DNA of 64,000 nucleotides from M3007 sp046299435. Lineage in GTDB: Bacteria > Bacteroidota > Bacteroidia > Chitinophagales > Saprospiraceae. The DNA lies in assembly GCA_046299435.1 (NCBI GenBank), contig JBKBIC010000002.1, forward strand, positions 12,330 to 76,329, read 5' to 3'. Below are positions 58,098 to 64,000 of this stretch, one piece after another (within the stretch, counting starts at the first letter, position 1; each line of letters begins with the position of its first letter). The position numbers and the translations under genes are program-made. The notes beneath the pieces were generated by a model. It was not told the DNA's origin. It ran no database searches and saw only the letters and a program-made list of their open reading frames with translations.

Positions 58098-58120
58098 GTT
58101 GATTCGGTGATTTTTTGATT
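58098..58120 (-). repeat. Dispersed element copy in the dapA leader
   Basis: On the gene strand it reads AATCAAAAAATCACCGAATC and AACA, differing from the xerD copy at about two positions, and lies eight bases before the dapA ATG. Confidence 0.65.
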
Positions 58121-58138
58121 CGGTCGGGGCAGAGATGC

Positions 58139-58146
58139 CAAACCTA
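58139..58146 (-). promoter_or_regulatory. Bacteroidota -7 element (TAGGTTTG)
   Basis: Minus-strand TAGGTTTG followed by GCATC, overlapping the last bases of the upstream gene, 49 bases before the dapA ATG. Confidence 0.55.
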
Positions 58147-58731
58147 TCTGGCAATGGGCGATTGTCGTTTGAAATTGGAGCTGGGGGCGGTCGCATCGGG
58201 CAACATGATTTTATCGAGATAAATATCCAGCTGCTGCAAAAAGAAGCGCACGTCGGAGCCGGGCGGTGTTTCGAGCATGATGTCGAAGTCGTTGGGGTTC
58301 TCGGTCAGCGGGCCGATTTTCATACTGGCCTGCGAGCGGGCGGCAATCCATTCGAGCGGCAGCCGTCCGGCGCAATCGAAGAGCAACAGCAGGTCGGTTT
58401 TTTCGCGGGCAAAGTTTTCGGCTTTTTCGGTTTTCGAGAGGCCGAGCCAAGTGGTGTTTTTGCGATTGAACGAGTCGAACGACACCGTTTCGAGGGGCGA
58501 TTTTTTGTCGTGCCAGTAAGCCAGCAGCCGCACTTTGCGCCCGTCCTTTTCCAACGCACGGGCAAAATCCAGCACTTCGCGGCGGTCGGCTTCCGGCGTG
58601 GCATCGAACAAAATACTCACCGAACGCGCACTCCAAATCGTGTGAATCTGCCGCGAGCGTCGCTGGTCGGCGAGTGCTTGCAGCAGTTTTTTTCGGAAAA
58701 AGCGGAGGCGTATGGACTGGAAAATGTTCAT
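58144..58731 (-). CDS. DUF6913-like protein upstream of dapA
   Basis: A 195-aa soluble protein. The pattern SVSILFDATPEADRREVLDF, VRLLAYWHDK, FNRKNTTWLGLSKTEKAENF and LLLFDCAGRLPLEWIAARSQ, with MKIGPLTENPNDFDIMLE, matches as I recall it the small Bacteroidota family DUF6913, whose genes often precede dapA or lig genes. It may be a Rossmann-like nucleotide-binding fold, but no motif confirms this and function is unknown. It ends about 50 bases before the dapA start, so the two may be partly cotranscribed. Confidence 0.7.
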   Translation of the reverse strand: MNIFQSIRLRFFRKKLLQALADQRRSRQIHTIWSARSVSILFDATPEADRREVLDFARALEKDGRKVRLLAYWHDKKSPLETVSFDSFNRKNTTWLGLSKTEKAENFAREKTDLLLLFDCAGRLPLEWIAARSQASMKIGPLTENPNDFDIMLETPPGSDVRFFLQQLDIYLDKIMLPDATAPSSNFKRQSPIAR

Positions 58732-58884
58732 GGTGTGCTGTCAGTGGGCTTTTTGCGGCGCGTAAAAATCCGTTGTTTTTTTGATGGGGCGGGGAATTTT
58801 TTGGGCGCAAGCGGCGGACGGTTTGCGCCATTTCTCTACGGTCAAGCTGGTGACGCTCGCACGGTTGTTTCGCGCCCGCTTTCC

Positions 58885-58892
58885 TACTTTTG
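58885..58892 (+). promoter_or_regulatory. Bacteroidota -7 element (TACTTTTG) with upstream TTG
   Basis: A consensus TACTTTTG followed by CAGGCC, ending 20 bases before the ATG at 58913. A TTG (58864-58866) 18 bases upstream fits the -33 element of this promoter class. Confidence 0.65.
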
Positions 58893-58912
58893 CAGGCCAC
58901 CCGAACTGCGCC

Positions 58913-59776
58913 ATGCCCACTTTTGCCCTATTGTTTTCAGCATTTTTGCCTGCCGCCGCATGGGCGGGCGGGGTGTACGTCGCGCTCTGCGTGGTGTTTT
59001 ATTTCGGGCAGGATTTCTTCTTTTTCCGCCCGGAACGGCTGCCGCACTGGTTTGCGTACAAGTACCCGTTCCCGTTCACGGAGGTCAATTTCGACATGGA
59101 GGACGGCGGCACGGTCAATGCCTTGCACTTTCGGGTGCCGAACCGCAAGGGCGTGGTTTTTTACATCAAGGGCAATTCGCGCAGCATCAAAGGCTGGGGC
59201 AAGTTTGCCAAAGACTTCATCGGCAAGGGCTACGATTTTTTCATCATGGACTATCGGGGCTTTGGCAAAAGCCGGGGCCGACGCACGGAAAACATCCTGT
59301 TCAGCGACCTGCAACAGGTCTATAAATGGCTGGCGAGCGAGTACGGCGAGGCCGAAATCGTGCTGTACGGACGGTCGTTGGGCAGCGGGCTGGCGGCGCG
59401 TGTGGCTTCTTGGAACCGGCCCCGGATGCTGATTCTGGATTGCCCGTACTATTCGTTTTTGCGGCACATCATGAGCTACGGGTTCATCCTGCCGATTCGT
59501 TGGTTGCTGCGTTACCACATCCGTACTGACTTGTTTATCAAGAAGATACAATGCCCTGTGCATATCCTGCACGGTCGGCGCGACCGCCTGATTCCGTACA
59601 AAAACAGCGAGATGCTCCGCGCCCTCGCGCCCCAAAACGTCCGGCTGTATCCCATCGAGGGCGCGGGCCACAACGACCTGCCCGACTTCCCGGAGTACCA
59701 TGATTTGCTGTACGATATTTTGCACGAGGAGACAGCGGCAAATGCACCGACGGCTGCGGTCGCGCTCCGGGCTTGA
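58913..59776 (+). CDS. Membrane-anchored alpha/beta hydrolase (S33-like, BEM46 type)
   Basis: A 287-aa hydrolase with an N-terminal membrane helix (PAAAWAGGVYVALCVVFYF) and the fold of BEM46/Fermt-type proteins: VVFYIKGNSRSIKGWGKFAK (oxyanion region), FFIMDYRGFGKSRGRRTE, nucleophile VLYGRSLGSGLAARVASW, acid in ILHGRRDRLIPYKNSEML and His in PIEGAGHNDLPDF. The triad is intact; the natural substrate is unknown. The start at 58913 follows a TACTTTTG promoter by 20 bases. It is tail to tail with the lipoprotein gene, with one base between stops. Confidence 0.87.
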   Translation: MPTFALLFSAFLPAAAWAGGVYVALCVVFYFGQDFFFFRPERLPHWFAYKYPFPFTEVNFDMEDGGTVNALHFRVPNRKGVVFYIKGNSRSIKGWGKFAKDFIGKGYDFFIMDYRGFGKSRGRRTENILFSDLQQVYKWLASEYGEAEIVLYGRSLGSGLAARVASWNRPRMLILDCPYYSFLRHIMSYGFILPIRWLLRYHIRTDLFIKKIQCPVHILHGRRDRLIPYKNSEMLRALAPQNVRLYPIEGAGHNDLPDFPEYHDLLYDILHEETAANAPTAAVALRA

Positions 59777-59777
59777 C

Positions 59778-60371
59778 TCACATTTTTTTCAGCGCAGCGG
59801 CGGCCACAGCCTTCGCTTTTTCCAAGTTGTCGTGCGGCACATCGGCCCAATCGAGCGTGATGTTGAGGCAGTACGGGCCGCGTTGCACAAACAAAAGTTT
59901 GCTGGCATCTACCCAAAAAGCCGTGTTGCCGAGGCCGGGCACGTCCTCGGCGGTGGGCGGGCGTTGGCCGACGGCTTGGGCTTGGGCATCGCCTTCGGTG
60001 CCATAGTTCAGCAGTTTGAGCGAGAGCGAGTTGTCGGGGTTGAGGTTCGTCTCGCCCCGGTCGTTGCTCGCGCCGCGCTCTTTCCAGTCGGGTTTGTGCC
60101 AGACCCACAGGCAGAAACTGGAACCTGCGATGCTGCGCTTGTTCACATCTTTTTCCGGGTTTGTGCCGAAAATATGCTGGAAATCCGCGTCGGGCAGCAG
60201 CACACAGGCATCTTCCTGCCACGGGTTTTCGGCGCGTTTGGGTGCGCCAGTGGCCGTGTCAATCGGCGGATTGGAGGGGTTGGCGGACCTATCGGCGGTG
60301 TTTTTCGAGTCTTGTTTGCAGGCGGCGAGCAGGAGCGTGGCCGCGAAAATCACGAGTGTCGAACGAGACAT
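59778..60371 (-). CDS. Lipoprotein of unknown function (197 aa)
   Basis: A 197-aa exported lipoprotein (TLVIFAATLLLAAC, Cys18), with a short Ser/Thr/Asn/Pro spacer and a folded domain from about 45: ENPWQEDACVLLPDADFQHI, SSFCLWVWHKPDW and FVQRGPYCLNITLDWADVPH. Three Cys in the folded part could form a disulfide and one free thiol. The domain layout (Cys near the start, FG.NPEKD) recalls heat-shock or DUF3558-like small lipoproteins, but no family is assigned. The gene begins 18 bases from a 49-bp perfect inverted repeat. Confidence 0.65.
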   Translation of the reverse strand: MSRSTLVIFAATLLLAACKQDSKNTADRSANPSNPPIDTATGAPKRAENPWQEDACVLLPDADFQHIFGTNPEKDVNKRSIAGSSFCLWVWHKPDWKERGASNDRGETNLNPDNSLSLKLLNYGTEGDAQAQAVGQRPPTAEDVPGLGNTAFWVDASKLLFVQRGPYCLNITLDWADVPHDNLEKAKAVAAAALKKM

Positions 60372-60754
60372 TGGCTTGGCTGGTTTTAGGTAGGATTGGA
60401 ACACGGATTGGACGGATGAGACAGATTTGAACGGATTCTATAAAATTGAACACAGAGGGCACAAAAGTTTAAAACAAAAAAAATCCGTTCAAATCTGTCT
60501 CATCCGTCCAATCCGTGTTCCAATCCTACCCAATGGTGAAAACGAGCCGCAAATTTACCGCGACAGCCCGGCAGTTTTTCCTGTCGGCGGAATCGTGCGG
60601 AAAATGTCGCAAAACCGTCGGCGGGCGAAAAAAACGGCGGGCAAAATTCGGCTTCGCAAATTGTTCCGTTCTTTTGCCGCGCAACGGCCAAAGCTAGCGC
60701 GGGCTTTTTTCAAACCAACACATCAACAAATCCACAAATCAACATCGAATAAAC
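60372..60754. other. Divergent intergenic region dominated by a large inverted repeat
   Basis: These 383 bases separate the lipoprotein and POT-transporter genes. The left half is the 49-bp inverted repeat; the right half (60531-60710) holds no recognisable gene; the last 40 bases carry the word repeat CATCAACAAATCCACAAATC just before the POT start. No consensus TAnnTTTG element was found on either strand near the starts. Confidence 0.6.
60389..60530. repeat. Perfect 49-bp inverted repeat with 44-bp spacer
   Basis: The left arm (60389-60437, starting GGTAGGATTGGAACACGG) is the exact reverse complement of the right arm (60482-60530, ending TCCGTGTTCCAATCCTACC). The spacer is AT-rich. Transcribed RNA would fold into one long hairpin. 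The arms include the words ATTGGACGGATGAGACAGAT and AACGGATT, typical of interspersed Bacteroidota repeats. No transposase is nearby, so it could be a MITE-like or non-coding element. Confidence 0.95.
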
Positions 60755-62323
60755 ATGGCAGAAACAGCAGACAAAAAACAGGGCAAGTTCCCGTCGAGCA
60801 TCCCGTACATCATCGGCAACGAGGCAGCGGAGCGGTTCAACTACTACGGCATGACCGCCATCCTGACCACCTTCCTCATCGTCCAGTTTTACAACCCGGC
60901 AAAAGACCCGGCTCTCACGCAGTTCGCCGAGGCAAAAGCCAACGCCACGAACCACGACTTCAAAGCAATGGTTTACCTGCTCCCAATGTTCGGAGGCATG
61001 ATTGCCGACTGGTTCTGGGGCAAGTACAAAACCATCCTGCGCCTCTCGATGGTGTACGCGCTGGGCAGCACGATGGTAGCCTTGTCGGTTGACAACGAGA
61101 TGCTGTTCACTTCCTCGCTGATGCTGATTGCCATGGGGGCGGGCGGCATCAAGCCCTGCGTTTCGGCCAACGTCGGCGACCAATTCGACGAGTCCAATTC
61201 GCACTTGATTTCCAAAGCATTCGATGCGTTTTATGCCTCCATCAATGCCGGCTCCGTGCTATCCATCCTGCTCATCCCGTACCTGAACAAGCACTACGGC
61301 CCGATGGTCGCCTTCGGGGTGCCGGCCATTGCGATGCTGACTGCGACACTGTTCTTCTGGGCTGGCCGCAACAAATACCGCCGTATCCCGCCGCCGACAT
61401 TCGACCCGAACCGCTTGGTCATATTCCTCACGGCCTTCATTTCCTTGATTGTCAGCTATATTTATTTCGATAAAATCAAACACATGGGCACCGGCCCGGT
61501 GCTGGGCGTGTGGGCGTTGGCCGTCATCGCGCTGGCGTTCATTTTCAAAAAACAATGGTTCGCCAAGCCCGGCAACTTCGTGGGCATCAACCTTTACGCT
61601 GCGACCAACGGCGGCTTTGCGGCTGCCGCACGGGAATACGGCGAAGAAAAAGTCGAAGGCATCCGCTCCGTGTGGCGTGTGCTGTCCGTGTTCGCGTTCG
61701 TCCCGGTTTTCTGGGCACTTTGGGACCAAAGCCAGTCCGAATGGGTCGTGCAAGCCACCAAAATGGACCTGAACTGGCTCGGCATCGAGTGGCAAGCCGA
61801 GCAGATTTCGTTCGTCAACGCGGCGTTCATCCTGCTTTTCATCCCCATGTTTTCGTTCGGCATTTTCCCGACATTGACCAAAATGGGCATCAAAGTCACG
61901 CCGCTCCGCAAAATCGGGGCTGGCCTCGTGCTCACCGCGCTTTCGTTCGTGGTCGTGGCCATCGTGCAAGGCTGGATTGACGCGGGCGAGCGGCCTAACA
62001 TCAGCTGGCAAATCCTTGCGTTTGTCATCCTGACAGCGGGCGAAGTGCTCATCTCCATCACCTGCCTCGAATATGCCTACACGCAGTCGCCGCCTTCGAT
62101 GAAATCCACCATCATGGCCTGCTACCTGCTGTCGGTCACGCTCGGCAACGTGCTGGTGTCCATCATCCAAACGAACATCACGAACGGCGGCTTCTTCGCA
62201 CAGTTTCACGGGGCGGGTTTCTTCTGGCTGTTCACGGGCATTTGCTTCGGCACTGCGATACTGTTCATGCTCGTTTCGCCCCGCATCAAAGAAAAATCCT
62301 ACATCGGCGGCACGAATGTTTGA
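60755..62323 (+). CDS. POT-family proton-dependent oligopeptide transporter
   Basis: A 522-aa major-facilitator carrier importing di- or tripeptides with protons. The first helix motif EAAERFNYYGMTAILTTFL contains the E-x-x-E-R-F proton-coupling motif, followed by LPMFGGMIADWFWGKYKTIL (MFS G-x-x-x-D signature) and AMGAGGIKPCVSANVGDQFD, a POT signature. In place of the central motif FYLSINIGS it has FYASINAGSVLSILLIPYL. Other POT elements include VFWALWDQSQSEWVVQATKM. The ATG at 60755 is used; a word repeat lies upstream. Homopolymer noise begins soon after its stop. Confidence 0.92.
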   Translation: MAETADKKQGKFPSSIPYIIGNEAAERFNYYGMTAILTTFLIVQFYNPAKDPALTQFAEAKANATNHDFKAMVYLLPMFGGMIADWFWGKYKTILRLSMVYALGSTMVALSVDNEMLFTSSLMLIAMGAGGIKPCVSANVGDQFDESNSHLISKAFDAFYASINAGSVLSILLIPYLNKHYGPMVAFGVPAIAMLTATLFFWAGRNKYRRIPPPTFDPNRLVIFLTAFISLIVSYIYFDKIKHMGTGPVLGVWALAVIALAFIFKKQWFAKPGNFVGINLYAATNGGFAAAAREYGEEKVEGIRSVWRVLSVFAFVPVFWALWDQSQSEWVVQATKMDLNWLGIEWQAEQISFVNAAFILLFIPMFSFGIFPTLTKMGIKVTPLRKIGAGLVLTALSFVVVAIVQGWIDAGERPNISWQILAFVILTAGEVLISITCLEYAYTQSPPSMKSTIMACYLLSVTLGNVLVSIIQTNITNGGFFAQFHGAGFFWLFTGICFGTAILFMLVSPRIKEKSYIGGTNV

Positions 62324-62456
62324 TTTGGGGTTTTGAGTCAAAAATTCGAGGCGGGGCCCCCCCCCCGGGGGGGGGGGGGGGCGCCGGTGTTTGGTTAAAA
62401 AAAAAAAAACCGCACCCCCCCCTGACGCGCCGCGTTTCGGGGAAAAATTCCGTCCG
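62324..62456. other. Homopolymer-rich stretch, likely misassembly or sequencing error
   Basis: Runs of C, a run of about fifteen G, a run of thirteen A and a run of eight C occur within 70 bases (about 62356-62422), unlike any other intergenic region here. The sequence between the transporter and the next gene, including any promoter, should not be trusted. Confidence 0.75.
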
Positions 62457-63326
62457 ATGAAAAAACTGCTCCTGTTTTCGTTCGCACTATTCGTGGCTGT
62501 GGCCGCCTTTTCCCAGAAAAAATCCGCCGCCGCTGCCCCAAAAACAACCCTTGATTTGAAAGAAGCCATCGCCCAAAAACTCGTCCGGCTCGACATCGAA
62601 TGTCTCGGCGGCTACCGGGGCGAGGTGCTCAAAATCATTTGCAAAAACCTGACAACCAAGCCTTTGCGCGTCCAAATCCCACAAGGGCAACTGATGAACC
62701 CCGCCGATTCGACGTGGCAAACGCTCGTCGTGGCAGAGGCCAAGTTGCTCGCCCTGGGGGCAAAAACGCCCGTGCAAGCCATGCTCAAAACCTTTTGCGC
62801 CGAGGCGGGCGACGGCTCTCCGGCGACGGGTGCAGCTTTTTCGGTCGGCATTTTGGCTCCCGAAAATGTGCGGAAAATGCTCCAATTCATCGTCGAGCGC
62901 GGCAAAGTGGACGACCCGGCGGCGCAACAGGCCGTTTGGTGCATCGCCAACGGCAACCCGCTCGGCGGCATCGGCGACGCGGAATTGACCAAATTCGCGG
63001 CGGATTTACTGGGCAAAACCCTGCCCGGCTATCGCATCAAATACAAAGTGACCGAAACGCCCGGCGCGCGCCAAGCCCTCGGCCCCGCCCTCAAAGTCGA
63101 AGGCAACTACATCTACTTTCTGGAAAAAACGGAGAAACTCTCGCTCACCCTTTTTGATGCCTCAGGCAAAACAGTGAAAACGCTTTTCAAAAACAAGGAA
63201 TACAGTGCGGGCGAGCACCGCAGCAGCCTCAACCTTGAAGTCTGGAACCTGAAACCGGGCCGGTATTTCCTGCGCCTGCAAACCGCCAAAGGCGAGACGG
63301 TCAAAGAAATCGAGGTGGAGTTTTGA
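62457..63326 (+). CDS. Secreted protein with C-terminal T9SS-like sorting domain
   Basis: A 289-aa exported protein with a signal peptide (LLLFSFALFVAVAAFSQ). The N-terminal half (LDIECLGGYRGEVLKIICKN) is not a recognised family; QAVWCIANGNPLGGI recalls short ARM/HEAT-like repeats. Residues about 205-289 look like a type A sorting domain: LSLTLFDASGKTVKTLFKNK, YSAGEHRSSLNLEVWNLKPG and RYFLRLQTAKGETVKEIEVE, the usual D-x-x-G and L-x-x-G-x-Y-F-x-R pattern. The start at 62457 is taken because it gives the signal peptide; the upstream frame runs through a doubtful homopolymer stretch. Confidence 0.8.
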   Translation: MKKLLLFSFALFVAVAAFSQKKSAAAAPKTTLDLKEAIAQKLVRLDIECLGGYRGEVLKIICKNLTTKPLRVQIPQGQLMNPADSTWQTLVVAEAKLLALGAKTPVQAMLKTFCAEAGDGSPATGAAFSVGILAPENVRKMLQFIVERGKVDDPAAQQAVWCIANGNPLGGIGDAELTKFAADLLGKTLPGYRIKYKVTETPGARQALGPALKVEGNYIYFLEKTEKLSLTLFDASGKTVKTLFKNKEYSAGEHRSSLNLEVWNLKPGRYFLRLQTAKGETVKEIEVEF

Positions 63327-63336
63327 GGGCCGTCGC

Positions 63337-63999
63337 TCATTTTTTCACCAACACATCCCACGCGAACCGCGCCACGATGCCCACGACCACCACGATGAAC
63401 ACCTTGCGGATGAACTCGTTGCCGCGCAGCACGGCCATGCGGCTGCCGACAAACGAGCCGGCCACGTTGCAGGCCATCATCGGCAAGGCTAGCTCAAAAA
63501 GCACAAAACCGTGCGCCAGAAAAAACACCAGCGAGGTGAGGTCGGCCACGACGTTCACGATTTTTGAAATGGCCGATGCCCGCAAAAAACTGTACCCAAT
63601 CACGCTCACAAACCCGAAAACCAGCAAACTGCCCGTGCCGGGACCGATGAAACCATTGTAAAAACCCAGCACCGCCCCGATGCCGAGGCTGTACGGCAGC
63701 AGTTTTTCGGGCGCGACACGAAACTCTTCGCGCTGCCCAAATTCTTTTTTCCGATAAGTGTAAACCGCGATGCCGATGATGAGCACGAGGATGATGGGCT
63801 TCAACAAATCCGACGGCAGCAGGCTCTGCACCGTCGCGCCGAGGTACGAAGTAGCCGCCGCGCCCAAGCCTGCGTAAATGACTGTTTTGCATGGGATTGC
63901 GACGGAACGGGCGTAATTCCAAGCCGCCACCGCCGTGCCCACCGCCGAGGCCAAGCGGTTCGTACCGATGATGTTCGGCACCAAAAGTTGGGGGTACAA
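63337..63999 (-). CDS. TauE/SafE (TSUP) family permease, N-terminus outside the window
   Basis: About 220 codons of a minus-strand membrane protein that is still open at the window end, so the N-terminal first helices are missing. Several helices are visible (LKPIILVLIIGIAVYTY, LLPYSLGIGAVLGFYNGFIG, IVNVVADLTSLVFFLAHGFV, VFIVVVVGIVARFAWDVLV). The pattern GFYNGFIGPGTGSLLVFGFV is the second TSUP repeat signature (G-x-Y-G/N-x-x-x-G-P-G-x-G), and VPNIIGTNRLASAVGTAVAA is the end of the first. The family exports sulfite, sulfoacetate or related anions; the substrate is unknown. Tail to tail with the secreted protein, with ten bases between. Confidence 0.88.
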   Translation of the reverse strand: MYPQLLVPNIIGTNRLASAVGTAVAAWNYARSVAIPCKTVIYAGLGAAATSYLGATVQSLLPSDLLKPIILVLIIGIAVYTYRKKEFGQREEFRVAPEKLLPYSLGIGAVLGFYNGFIGPGTGSLLVFGFVSVIGYSFLRASAISKIVNVVADLTSLVFFLAHGFVLFELALPMMACNVAGSFVGSRMAVLRGNEFIRKVFIVVVVGIVARFAWDVLVKK

Positions 64000-64000
64000 C

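Noticed and set aside
61259..62596. 445-codon minus-strand frame opposite the POT transporter gene
   Set aside because: It has a His/Asp/Arg-rich composition typical of antisense of a hydrophobic transporter, and it runs through the doubtful homopolymer region.

Overview
The window is a GC-rich chromosomal segment of a member of the Bacteroidota, most likely from the Saprospiria/Chitinophagia side of the phylum. Evidence: a large secreted protein with a type A type-IX-secretion sorting tail and HYR/DUF7619-like modules; lineage-typical genes such as a DUF6913-like gene next to dapA, a bacterial GH3 protein and a DPE2-like amylomaltase with two starch-binding modules; and, upstream of about twenty genes on both strands, the Bacteroidota -7 promoter element TAnnTTTG, usually with a very short leader and no Shine-Dalgarno sequence. 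A run of ten N (52184-52193) and two homopolymer-rich stretches show that this is draft sequence. Species cannot be named from this sequence.

Layout. 1-3734: end of a LysE-type exporter, an Ig-like lipoprotein and pyrD. 3859-8516: small membrane proteins, two hydrolase/reductase genes, a pseudouridine synthase and the fluoride channel crcB. 8606-14743: queG, a membrane-anchored EEP-fold enzyme, an orphan YoeB-type toxin behind an unrecognised 256-aa gene, an LpxH-type hydrolase and a GH3 enzyme. 14784-22043 (all minus): SLC13 transporter, xerD, fni, uvrA. 22266-24475: pheS and a helix-hairpin-helix protein. 24586-29715: the T9SS-exported protein divergent from a helical protein of unknown function, and a lone ABC ATPase. 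29828-34901: a FadN-type beta-oxidation enzyme, a GNAT enzyme and an O-antigen ligase with TPRs. 34905-37301: feoAB. 37595-41891: M48 protease, mtaB, a secreted hydrolase and a D-Ala-D-Ala dipeptidase. 41892-47042 (minus): lptB, yqeY, an unclassified conserved protein, radC, a LytTR regulator and a hydrolase. 47112-55601: galK, hflX, a Uma2-like protein, a peptidase-MA protein, mnmA (tail damaged at the gap) and malQ. 55680-63999: a B12/radical-SAM enzyme, dapA, a DUF6913-like gene, a hydrolase, a lipoprotein, a POT peptide transporter, a secreted protein and a truncated TauE/SafE permease.

Most genes are housekeeping and sit in short operons or alone. Shared themes are the cell envelope (LpxH-like, LptB, O-antigen ligase, VanX-like dipeptidase, M48 protease), tRNA modification (QueG, MtaB, MnmA), ion transport (FeoAB, CrcB, SLC13) and alpha-glucan/galactose use (MalQ, GalK). 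No tRNA, rRNA, CRISPR array, insertion sequence or prophage was recognised.

The less ordinary content lies between and inside the genes: several families of short word-like repeats sit at gene starts or are spliced in frame into uvrA, malQ, a radical-SAM gene and the fadN-like gene; a perfect 49-bp inverted repeat lies in a divergent promoter region; an intrinsic-terminator-like hairpin lies inside the first codons of the O-antigen ligase gene; a scar of a fadN-like gene tail follows the GNAT gene; and the YoeB toxin has a non-canonical upstream partner.
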